Shown: in pieces, positions 1 through 6,267 of the stretch
How positions within the stretch are numbered: the first letter of the stretch is position 1
How the letters are laid out: each line of letters starts with the position of its first letter
DNA from: an uncultured Dyadobacter sp.
Lineage (GTDB): Bacteria > Bacteroidota > Bacteroidia > Cytophagales > Spirosomataceae
Assembly: GCA_946481035.1 (NCBI GenBank)
Contig: CAMLNK010000210.1
Coordinates: 1 to 6,946, forward strand
Direction: 5' to 3'
Length of the DNA stretch: 6,946 nucleotides
Notes under the pieces: generated by a model
The model's database searches: none
What the model was told of the DNA's origin: nothing
The model's input: only the letters and a program-made list of their open reading frames with translations
Position numbers and translations under genes: made by a program

Positions 1-813
1 TTGCGCGATATTGGAAAAGAAAGAATAGGTAGGCAGAAAAATGTTATTCGCCAGCCCCGCGCGGATGGCCGTACGGTAGTTTTCCAGGTTAGCCAATTGA
101 AACCGCTGCCTGAAATAATCACGGCGGTTGAATGCGATCACGACTTTGAAGTTGTTCAGGCTTTCCTGTATTTCGGCACTCAGCGCACCGGTACTTTTCA
201 GGTTTTTGGCATTGGTAGCCTTCACCCACGGCGAAAGCACAATCGTAAAAATCAGGATCAGTACACCTGGCGCCAGTGTAGCCGAACCCAGTTTTACATT
301 AATCACCATTAAAAAAATCCCCGCACCGAGCATTGTAAAAATACTTCCCACAAACTGCATCAGCGACTGCGAGAAGAACTGGTTCAGCTTATCGGTATCA
401 TTGTTAACGCGTGAAATAAGGTCTCCGGCCTTGTTTTGGTTAAAAAATGCCACGGGAAGCTGCTGCAATTTGTTGAAAATGGCGTTCCTAAGCGTAAAAA
501 GCAGCCGCTGCCCCACTCCGCCCATCAGTTTGGTCTGGGTATAAGCGGTTGCCAGGCCGAGCAGATACATCACCAGTAATATTCCTCCGAAAACCAGCAG
601 CCCATGAAACTGCTTCGTCACCACATACTTGTCTATGGCATCGCCGATCAGGTACGGGCCGAACAGGTTCACCGCCGTATTCAATGTGATAGCGCCCAGG
701 GCCAGCGCCAGGTTGCCGCGTTCGTGCGCAATCAGTTTCAGCAACTTCCTGAGCGCCTTCAACGTGGAGGTTTTCTGCTGTACCTCCGAAATTTTGTTAA
801 GATCGTAGTTCAT
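1..813 (-). CDS. ABC exporter half-transporter, membrane domain (partial, catalytic-partner subunit of heterodimer)
   Basis: The reading frame stays open from an ATG at 813 to the left edge, giving 271 residues. The C-terminal part, including the whole ATPase domain, lies outside the window. The visible part is an exporter-type ABC membrane domain. Hydrophobic helices lie near residues 35-57, 70-92, 152-172 and 178-196, and a fifth begins near 254. The coupling-helix region reads AFFNQNKAGDLISRVNNDTD (residues 122-141), very typical of bacterial multidrug exporters. The start overlaps the last 17 bases of the upstream ABC gene in another frame, which suggests translational coupling and equal amounts of two partners. 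Because the upstream subunit has a degenerate ATP site, this one is expected to bring the catalytic Walker B glutamate, as TM288 does in TM287/288. That is inference, since its ATPase domain is not visible. The substrate cannot be told; drugs or lipids are usual for the family. Confidence 0.93.
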   Translation of the reverse strand, partial: MNYDLNKISEVQQKTSTLKALRKLLKLIAHERGNLALALGAITLNTAVNLFGPYLIGDAIDKYVVTKQFHGLLVFGGILLVMYLLGLATAYTQTKLMGGVGQRLLFTLRNAIFNKLQQLPVAFFNQNKAGDLISRVNNDTDKLNQFFSQSLMQFVGSIFTMLGAGIFLMVINVKLGSATLAPGVLILIFTIVLSPWVKATNAKNLKSTGALSAEIQESLNNFKVVIAFNRRDYFRQRFQLANLENYRTAIRAGLANNIFLPTYSFFSNIAQ

Positions 814-2542
814 AGTTGCTGGTGCTTTGTTGCGAATTGAAAATCTGCACATACTCGGGGCTTGTAAGCATCAGCTCGTCGTGCGTGCCGCAGCCGATCA
901 GCTCGCCCTCCATCAGCACCACGATCTGATCATAATGCTCGACGGCCGCGATTTTCTGCGTTACGGAAATCAATGTGATGCCCGGGTAATTCCGCTCCAC
1001 ATTCGCCAGGATCTTCTTTTCGGTCGTATTGTCCACGCGCGCCGTGAAATCGTCGAGCAGGAGCACTTTGGGGTTCATGGCCAGCGCCCGTGCAAGCATA
1101 ATGCGCTGTTTCTGTCCGCCGGAAAGGCTCGCGCCGCGCTCGGAAACAATGGTATCGAGGCCATCCGGCAGGGTTTCGATGAAAGCCGAAAGCTCGGCGG
1201 TATCAATGGCTTTTTGCAGGGATTCGTCCGTTACCGTCGTGCTGAATGCGATATTCTCGCGGATACTCATATTAAAAATGATACTGTCCTGAAAAACAAA
1301 GCCTACCTGGCGGTGGAACGACTCGCTGTCGTAATAATCGATCGGATGCCCGTCGAAGGTAATACTGCCCTCCTGCGGCCGGATAAGCCCCGTGAGCAGG
1401 TACAGCAACTGCGTTTTGCCGGCGGCCGTCGGGCCGATCACGGCAATGCGGGAACCTGCGTTTACCGAGAAGGTAACGTCCTTCAACGCCGGTTTTTCGC
1501 CATAACGGACCGTTACCTGCTCCAATGCGATATTCCCGCGCAGCGGTTCCGTCGAAGCACCGTCTTCCACCGGATCGGCGATGTTTAAAACACCCGAAAT
1601 CCGCTGGTAGGAAGCCGTGGCTTGCGCGATCACGTTGCTCATAAAACCAATGACCAGGATTGGGAAAATGAGAATACCCAGGTAACTGTTGAATGCTGCG
1701 AAACTACCCAGCGTCATATCGCCCTCGATCACGAAATGCCCGCCGAGCACCAGAATCGTCAGCATCGAAACGTTCGCCGTAAACGTGATTACCGGGATCA
1801 GCCCCGCAAAAAGGCTTAGAATGGCCAGGCCAAAGCCCTTCGCTTTGGTATTCGCTTCGAGGAATTTGGCATATTCGAGCTGCTGGGAATTGACAACCCG
1901 TATCAGTGCGGAGCCCAGGATGCTCTCGTTGATGATCTTGTTGAGCCAGTCGATCACCTCGCGGCTTTGTACAAACAATGTGCGTACTTTCTTCAAAGTA
2001 ATGGCAAACATGCCTCCGATAATCGGGATGATCGCCAGGACCGTCAACGCGAGTTTCCAGTTGATACTCAGCAGCAGCACACTCGCACCGATGATGAGGA
2101 ATAGCGATGAAACGATCGCCACAATGGCCTGTGAGACAAACGTCTTGATCGAATCGATGTCGGCCGTAAGATTAGTAAGCAACTTCGCGGCGGTGGTTTC
2201 CTCTATGAATGCGTGGCTTTGCCTGGAAATCTTGTCCGAAAGCCTTGTCCGCAAATCGCGGGCCACCTTTTCGGATGCGTATGTCTGGATGATGCTTTGC
2301 AGGTATGCAAATACGAATATGAAAATGACCGCGACAGTAAACTCGGTAAGGATCGCATTCAGGTCGAAGCGCTGCCGGGTGTAATCGTCGATCCCGTCGG
2401 CCACCAGCTTGGGCAGCCAGAGGTTGATACCGTTGCTCAGCAATGCAAACAGCAACAGCAGGACGATCAACCCCTTGTATGGAGCCAGTAAGCTGAATAT
2501 CCCCGGCTGCTTGGGCACTCCGGGTTTGGCTTTTTCAGACAT
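797..2542 (-). CDS. ABC exporter half-transporter with degenerate ATP site (TM287-like subunit)
   Basis: A complete 581-residue half-transporter with an N-terminal six-helix membrane domain (about 20-310) and a C-terminal ATPase domain (about 335-575). It should sit in the inner membrane as one half of an export pump. Visible ATPase motifs are A-loop Tyr347, Walker A GPTAAGKT (370-377), Q-loop Gln418, signature LSGGQ (473-477) and Walker B VLLLDD (493-498). The catalytic Glu position after Walker B is Asp498 and the switch-loop His is Gln529 (SVTQK). Both changes are known in the non-hydrolytic site of heterodimeric exporters such as TM287/288. Walker A also has Ala373 where the consensus has Gly. 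The signature is intact, so it can complete the partner's catalytic site. The stop codon lies inside the start of the partner gene, so the pair forms an operon. A TATATTTG promoter element lies 25 bases before the ATG. The substrate is unknown. Confidence 0.95.
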   Translation of the reverse strand: MSEKAKPGVPKQPGIFSLLAPYKGLIVLLLLFALLSNGINLWLPKLVADGIDDYTRQRFDLNAILTEFTVAVIFIFVFAYLQSIIQTYASEKVARDLRTRLSDKISRQSHAFIEETTAAKLLTNLTADIDSIKTFVSQAIVAIVSSLFLIIGASVLLLSINWKLALTVLAIIPIIGGMFAITLKKVRTLFVQSREVIDWLNKIINESILGSALIRVVNSQQLEYAKFLEANTKAKGFGLAILSLFAGLIPVITFTANVSMLTILVLGGHFVIEGDMTLGSFAAFNSYLGILIFPILVIGFMSNVIAQATASYQRISGVLNIADPVEDGASTEPLRGNIALEQVTVRYGEKPALKDVTFSVNAGSRIAVIGPTAAGKTQLLYLLTGLIRPQEGSITFDGHPIDYYDSESFHRQVGFVFQDSIIFNMSIRENIAFSTTVTDESLQKAIDTAELSAFIETLPDGLDTIVSERGASLSGGQKQRIMLARALAMNPKVLLLDDFTARVDNTTEKKILANVERNYPGITLISVTQKIAAVEHYDQIVVLMEGELIGCGTHDELMLTSPEYVQIFNSQQSTSNYELRS

Positions 2543-2567
2543 ATGGGTTTAGCATTAAATACGGCGA

Positions 2568-2575
2568 CAAATATA
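2568..2575 (-). promoter_or_regulatory. -7 promoter element for the ABC exporter operon
   Basis: Read on the minus strand this is TATATTTG, a perfect match to the Bacteroidota -7 consensus TAnnTTTG. It ends 25 bases before the ATG at 2542, which would give a short leader of about 20 bases. A clear -33 TTG element at the expected distance is not visible, so the call rests on the -7 match and position. Confidence 0.55.
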
Positions 2576-2583
2576 GCAAGGTA

Positions 2584-2591
2584 TATTTTTG
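2584..2591 (+). promoter_or_regulatory. -7 promoter element for the sulfatase gene
   Basis: The plus strand reads TATTTTTG, matching the Bacteroidota consensus TAnnTTTG. It lies 69 bases before the sulfatase ATG and only 8 bases from the opposite-facing element of the ABC operon, so the two polymerase sites would overlap. No clear -33 element is seen. Confidence 0.45.
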
Positions 2592-2610
2592 AATCACTGC
2601 CCGTTACCGT

Positions 2611-2630
2611 GGTTAAATTTTGGTTAAATT
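2611..2630 (+). repeat. Short tandem direct repeat in the sulfatase leader
   Basis: GGTTAAATT occurs at 2611-2619 and again at 2622-2630. The 11-base period is close to one turn of the helix. The repeat lies between the predicted sulfatase promoter and its ATG. Two copies on the same helix face could be a regulator site, but AT-rich intergenic DNA can also produce this by chance. Confidence 0.45.
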
Positions 2631-2660
2631 CCCGGCCGTCTAAATCCAAACCCCACCTGA

Positions 2661-4160
2661 ATGAGACTTTTTAACCTCTTTTTACTGACATTATCCCTAA
2701 CCCACGCAGCCACGGCCCAGAAGACCAAACCATCGCCCGGCAACCTCCCGAACATTATCTACATCTACGCCGACGACCTCGGTTACGGCGAACTCGGCTG
2801 CTATGGCCAGCAAAAGATCAAAACGCCCAACCTCGACCGCCTCGCCCGGGAGGGTATCCGCTTCACGCAGCATTACACCGGTACGCCCGTATGTGCACCT
2901 GCGCGTGCGATGCTCATGACGGGCAAGCACGCGGGACATTCGGCGATCCGCGGCAATTTCGAGCTCGGCACCTTCCGCGACGATGAAGAGCGCGGACAAA
3001 TGCCCCTTCCGGCAAACGAATTCACCGTGGCCGAGCTCCTCAAACAGAAGGGCTACGCCACCGCCCTCACCGGCAAATGGGGCATGGGCATGAACAACAC
3101 CGAAGGCACGCCCAGCAAGCAGGGTTTTGATTACTATTACGGCTACCTCGACCAGAAACAGGCGCATAACCTCTACCCATCGCATTTATGGGAAAACGAC
3201 CGCTGGGATACGCTCGCGCAACCCTGGCAGGACGTGCACCGCAAGCTCGACCCCGCCACCGCCACCGACGCCGATTTCGATTCTTTCAAAGGCAAAGAAT
3301 ATGCTCCCGTAAAAATGACCGAAAAGGCGCTGGCATTTATCGAACGGAGCAAAAGCGGACCGTTTTTCCTGTATATGCCCTACACCATTCCGCACGTATC
3401 GCTGCAAGCGCCGGACGAATATGTCAAAAAGTACATTGGGCAGTTCGACGAAAAACCCTATTACGGCGAGAAAGGTTATGCTTCCACCAAATATCCGCTC
3501 TCGACCTACGCCGCCATGGTCACTTTCCTGGACGATCAGGTTGGTATTATTTTGGACAAACTTGAAGCCCTGGGTTTGGACGGGAACACAATAGTGCTGT
3601 TCAGCAGCGATAATGGCGCCACTTTCAATGGCGGTGTGAACCCGCAGTTCTTTAACAGCGTGGCCGGATTGCGCGGCCTTAAAATGGACGTTTACGAAGG
3701 CGGTATCCGCGAACCGTTCATCGCCCGCTGGCCCGGAAAGATCAAGCCAGGCAGGGTAACCGACCATATTTCGGCCCAATTCGATCTGATGGCCACCTTA
3801 GCGGAGCTTACAGGCCAGCCAACGCCTCCTACCGACGGGATTTCGTTTTTACCGGAGCTTTTAGGACAAACCAACCGGCAGAAAAAACATCCCTACCTCT
3901 ATTTTGAATATCCCGAAAAAGGCGGCCAGATCGCTATCCGAATGGGCGACTGGAAGGCCGTCAAAACCGACCTGCGCAAGAATCCCGGCAATGCGTGGCA
4001 GCTGTTCAACCTCAAAACCGATCGCAGCGAAACCACCGATCTCGCCGCAAAACACCCGGATCTTTTGAAAAAATTCGATGAAATTGTGAGAAAGGAACAT
4101 CAGGAACCCGCTAATGCGGCCTGGCAGTTTGTACTGCCGGTGATCGCAGCCGGTAAATAA
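2661..4160 (+). CDS. Secreted formylglycine-type sulfatase (arylsulfatase family S1)
   Basis: A 499-residue sulfatase of usual length that hydrolyses sulfate esters, probably on a sulfated glycan or aryl sulfate. Residues 1-19 are a signal peptide with likely cleavage after ATA, so it acts in the periplasm or outside; there is no lipobox cysteine. Visible active-site elements are metal ligands Asp38-Asp39 (YADDLGYG), the CxPxR motif CAPAR with nucleophile precursor Cys78 and Arg82, Lys89, Lys139 (TGKWG), His245 (IPHVS), Asp317-Asn318 (SSDNGA) and Lys341 (LRGLKMDVYEGG). Cys78 must be oxidised to formylglycine by a maturing enzyme (FGE or anSME), not encoded here. An in-frame TGA directly before the ATG fixes the start. 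No SusC/SusD, glycoside hydrolase or regulator is adjacent, so the substrate and S1 subfamily cannot be assigned. It is transcribed divergently from the ABC operon and converges on the dehydrogenase gene. Confidence 0.95.
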   Translation: MRLFNLFLLTLSLTHAATAQKTKPSPGNLPNIIYIYADDLGYGELGCYGQQKIKTPNLDRLAREGIRFTQHYTGTPVCAPARAMLMTGKHAGHSAIRGNFELGTFRDDEERGQMPLPANEFTVAELLKQKGYATALTGKWGMGMNNTEGTPSKQGFDYYYGYLDQKQAHNLYPSHLWENDRWDTLAQPWQDVHRKLDPATATDADFDSFKGKEYAPVKMTEKALAFIERSKSGPFFLYMPYTIPHVSLQAPDEYVKKYIGQFDEKPYYGEKGYASTKYPLSTYAAMVTFLDDQVGIILDKLEALGLDGNTIVLFSSDNGATFNGGVNPQFFNSVAGLRGLKMDVYEGGIREPFIARWPGKIKPGRVTDHISAQFDLMATLAELTGQPTPPTDGISFLPELLGQTNRQKKHPYLYFEYPEKGGQIAIRMGDWKAVKTDLRKNPGNAWQLFNLKTDRSETTDLAAKHPDLLKKFDEIVRKEHQEPANAAWQFVLPVIAAGK

Positions 4161-4165
4161 TGGAA

Positions 4166-4197
4166 TAATGGTGCGAAGCCGGAGCTTCGCACCATTA
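4166..4197. terminator. Bidirectional hairpin terminator between convergent genes
   Basis: A perfect 14-bp stem (arms 4166-4179 and 4184-4197, arm TAATGGTGCGAAGC) closes on a four-base loop CGGA. It begins 6 bases after the sulfatase stop and includes the stop codon (4195-4197) of the opposing gene. No T-tract follows on the plus side. On the minus side the following bases are only moderately T-rich. The perfect stem and its place between two convergent genes make a shared transcription end or an mRNA-stabilising 3' structure the best reading. Confidence 0.75.
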
Positions 4198-5181
4198 AGG
4201 CTCAACGGGGAACGGGCCTTCTTCAAACTCTTCTTCGTGGTAACCTTTGCTTCCGACTTCCCGGGCCAGTTCACTCCTAAAATCGGTACCGCCGCGCAGG
4301 CTTTGAAGCACGTGCGCAAAATCATATTGCGGCTGCCAGCCCAGCTCGCGCCTCGCACGCTCATTCACATACACACGATCGATTTCGGGAAACAACTTCC
4401 AGCCTTCCGATTCGAATAACCCTTCACTTTCGGGATACAACGAGCGGATCACCGCAGCGGCGTCGGTATGCAGCCCGGCCAGGTGTGCAGGCGTAAATGG
4501 CGTGGTGGCCGAAATAATGTATTTCCCGAAACCGATCGCGGGGGCTTTCTCCACGGCCGCTAAATGCGCCGTAACAGCATCGGCAATGTCGACGCGGCGG
4601 TAAAGTAACTCCAGTGCCTGCACGTTGGGCGTTTCGTAAAGCTGGCGGGTTTCCGCATTGTCGTCGTCCTCCGGGAAAAAGCGCGAAGTCCGCAGAATCA
4701 GCACCGGCAAGCTGCTTTTCCGGTAAAAAAGCTCGCAAAGACTTTCGGCGGCCAGTTTGGTGACGCTGTAAATGTTTTTGGGCTGCGGGGTCACATCCTC
4801 CGTAATCCAGGCCGCCGGCTCGCCCTTCGCGGGGTTCATCGCCGCTCCGAATGTGCTGGTGGTACTGGTAAAAAGAAACCCTGAAACCCCTTGCAGCACC
4901 GCTTCTTCGAGCAGGTTAAGGGTGCCGGTAACATTGGTATCCACAAAATCCTGCTTGCTGTGCGTCGCCACGTGCGGCTTGTGCAAAGTAGCGGTGTGGA
5001 TGACGGTGCGGATACCGCGCATCGCCGTTTTGACAAAATCCCTGTCTCCAATATCACCTACCAAATCGGTGTAGGGTGAATGATTGATGTCGATGCCGAT
5101 GGCTTGCCGTCCCTCGGCCCGAAGGGTACGCATGAGCGCCTCGCCCAAATGCCCGGCGCTTCCTGTTACTAAAATACTCAT
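4195..5181 (-). CDS. NAD(P)-dependent epimerase/dehydratase-like protein (extended SDR)
   Basis: A 328-residue extended short-chain dehydrogenase/reductase, likely cytosolic. The Rossmann nucleotide-binding motif GSAGHLG is at residues 7-13 and directly follows strand 1 (SILVTG), so the ATG at 5181 is the natural start. Asp31 at the end of strand 2 (IGIDI) favours NAD over NADP. The catalytic triad is visible: Ser/Thr in FTSTTSTFG (104-112), Tyr138 and Lys142 in YSVTK. These features place it with the sugar-nucleotide epimerase/dehydratase family, but the C-terminal substrate domain (about 165-328) has no motif I can tie to a substrate. The C-terminal tail is acidic. A terminator separates it from the upstream CDF gene and it has its own TACCTTTG promoter element. 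The stop codon lies within the convergent hairpin. Its exact reaction is unknown. Confidence 0.9.
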   Translation of the reverse strand: MSILVTGSAGHLGEALMRTLRAEGRQAIGIDINHSPYTDLVGDIGDRDFVKTAMRGIRTVIHTATLHKPHVATHSKQDFVDTNVTGTLNLLEEAVLQGVSGFLFTSTTSTFGAAMNPAKGEPAAWITEDVTPQPKNIYSVTKLAAESLCELFYRKSSLPVLILRTSRFFPEDDDNAETRQLYETPNVQALELLYRRVDIADAVTAHLAAVEKAPAIGFGKYIISATTPFTPAHLAGLHTDAAAVIRSLYPESEGLFESEGWKLFPEIDRVYVNERARRELGWQPQYDFAHVLQSLRGGTDFRSELAREVGSKGYHEEEFEEGPFPVEP

Positions 5182-5204
5182 GGCTGTTTCAATATTATTT
5201 CCGG

Positions 5205-5212
5205 CAAAGGTA
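5205..5212 (-). promoter_or_regulatory. -7 promoter element for the SDR gene
   Basis: Read on the minus strand this is TACCTTTG, a perfect match to TAnnTTTG. It ends 23 bases before the SDR ATG and starts 16 bases after the CDF terminator, which argues for an independent transcript. No clear -33 TTTG is seen upstream. Confidence 0.55.
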
Positions 5213-5228
5213 TGGCTGTCCGGTTTGG

Positions 5229-5258
5229 AAAAAAAGGCTGATCTTGTTCAGATCATCC
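5229..5258 (-). terminator. Intrinsic terminator of the CDF transporter gene
   Basis: On the minus strand GGATGATCT (5258-5250) pairs with AGATCAGCC (5244-5236) around the loop GAACA, with one A-G mismatch, and is followed directly by seven T (5235-5229). This is a standard rho-independent layout. The stem contains the last codons and the TGA stop of the CDF gene. Confidence 0.75.
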
Positions 5259-6165
5259 ATTTTCGCTCCGTGGTAAATGAAATGGTAAGCCACATTTTGT
5301 AGTCGCCCCGGATGCGTTCGTACAACTCCTGCCTGATCGCGTCGAGTTCTTTCACCTGCGTATGGGCGAGTGATTCGGGCAGTAAAAAGTCGATTTCAAT
5401 CGTATAGCTGCTGCCGGTTTTGGCCACGCGCACATATTCATCGATGAAGCCGTAATGCTTTGAAATTGCTTCCGCTTCCTGGTGTATCTTCTCCTCCACC
5501 TCGTCGTCGGGCGCGAATTGGAGCAGTTCCCGGATATTTTTCCAAAACGTCCTGACCGGAATGCGCAGGAAAAGGATGGAAATGACGATCACCATTCCCG
5601 GATCGAGGTAGGGGATCAGGTAAGCGAGGGAGGTTCCGCGGAGAAAGTAACCCAGCGACAGCACCACGAGCACGCCCGTACTCAGCAGTGCGTCGAGCTG
5701 CCATTCGGTAGCTTCGATCCGCACATACTCCGAGCGGATTTGCAATGCCTTTCTCCTGAAATACAGCCAGAGTAAAAAACAACCGATAATGGAGGCGATC
5801 AGGTAAGGTAAAGCAATGTCGAGCTCGACGAACTTTCCGCCGCTGATAATGTCCATCACCGAAGTGGCCAGCGAATACAAGCACAGGAAAATGATCACCG
5901 CCGATTGCAGTGTCATCGAAAACGGCTCGAATTGCGCCCGCCCGAACGGCAGATCGTCGTCGTCGGGCTTGCGGACGAAGTTGTTCACCAGCAGCGATAC
6001 ACCCGACAGGCTGATCCCCACCATCGAAAAAAGGGCGTCGAAGATAATGGATTTGGAATCGCCGGCGATACCGACCACAATGGCCCAGATCGTAAAAGCC
6101 GAACCGGTAAGGATCGAAAGCTTGATCAGTCGTCGCTCCCGGAGCCGTTTTTGTCTCTCATTCAT
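5248..6165 (-). CDS. Cation diffusion facilitator (CDF) family metal transporter, divergent
   Basis: A 305-residue inner-membrane protein of CDF length and layout. It has six hydrophobic helices (about 13-33, 38-62, 84-108, 116-137, 156-175, 183-202) and a soluble C-terminal domain (about 210-300). CDF proteins usually export Zn, Mn, Fe or Co by proton antiport. Family marks include the TM2 segment FDALFSMVG (42-50), the loop FGRAQFEP (74-81), EWQLDALLS in TM5 (154-162) and YLDPG (186-190) before TM6. By my alignment to YiiP, the metal site would be Asp43 and Ser47 in TM2 and Glu154 and Asp158 in TM5, whereas YiiP has Asp, Asp, His, Asp. The substrate is therefore uncertain. The N-terminus is strongly basic (RQKRLRERR). 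An intrinsic terminator covers the stop codon, so it is probably a monocistronic unit. Confidence 0.88.
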   Translation of the reverse strand: MNERQKRLRERRLIKLSILTGSAFTIWAIVVGIAGDSKSIIFDALFSMVGISLSGVSLLVNNFVRKPDDDDLPFGRAQFEPFSMTLQSAVIIFLCLYSLATSVMDIISGGKFVELDIALPYLIASIIGCFLLWLYFRRKALQIRSEYVRIEATEWQLDALLSTGVLVVLSLGYFLRGTSLAYLIPYLDPGMVIVISILFLRIPVRTFWKNIRELLQFAPDDEVEEKIHQEAEAISKHYGFIDEYVRVAKTGSSYTIEIDFLLPESLAHTQVKELDAIRQELYERIRGDYKMWLTISFTTERKWMI

Positions 6166-6171
6166 AAAGCC

Positions 6172-6201
6172 GGGTAAACGCCTGATACTGGGCGATCACC
6201 C
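6172..6201 (-). promoter_or_regulatory. Interrupted inverted repeat in the CDF gene leader
   Basis: GGGT (6172-6175) pairs with ACCC (6198-6201), and GCC (6180-6182) with GGC (6191-6193), separated by symmetric four-base internal loops. It ends 6 bases before the CDF ATG, so an RNA fold here could affect translation, or the DNA could be an operator. Only seven base pairs support it, so it may be chance. Confidence 0.25.
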
Positions 6202-6267
6202 TGAATAAGTTAAAAATACCTTTGAAGGAAAGCAAGTTCCGGGGGCTACATTACCATATTGTAAATT

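Noticed and set aside
1..840. Several plus-strand open frames at the left end
   Set aside because: All lie antisense to the partial ABC membrane subunit, whose minus frame reads without a stop for 271 codons and shows family motifs.
827..1588. 253-codon open frame on the plus strand
   Set aside because: It lies wholly antisense to the ATPase domain of the ABC gene, whose motifs are clear, and its translation resembles no protein family.
2697..3779. Two successive open frames of 162 and 197 codons on the minus strand
   Set aside because: They are in one frame antisense to the sulfatase, split by a stop. This is explained by GC-rich codon bias of the real gene; no domain features are seen.
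4424..4738. 104-codon minus-strand frame inside the SDR gene
   Set aside because: It is a same-strand alternative frame within a gene with an intact Rossmann and YxxxK pattern; Arg/Gly/Ala-rich and unlike a real protein.
6217..6224. TACCTTTG on the plus strand in the gap before the CDF gene
   Set aside because: It matches the -7 consensus, but no plus-strand gene follows; downstream is only antisense to the propeller gene. Probably chance.
6205..6267. Terminator for the propeller gene
   Set aside because: Only 4-bp stems can be drawn after the TAG, none well placed before a T-tract, so no terminator is called.
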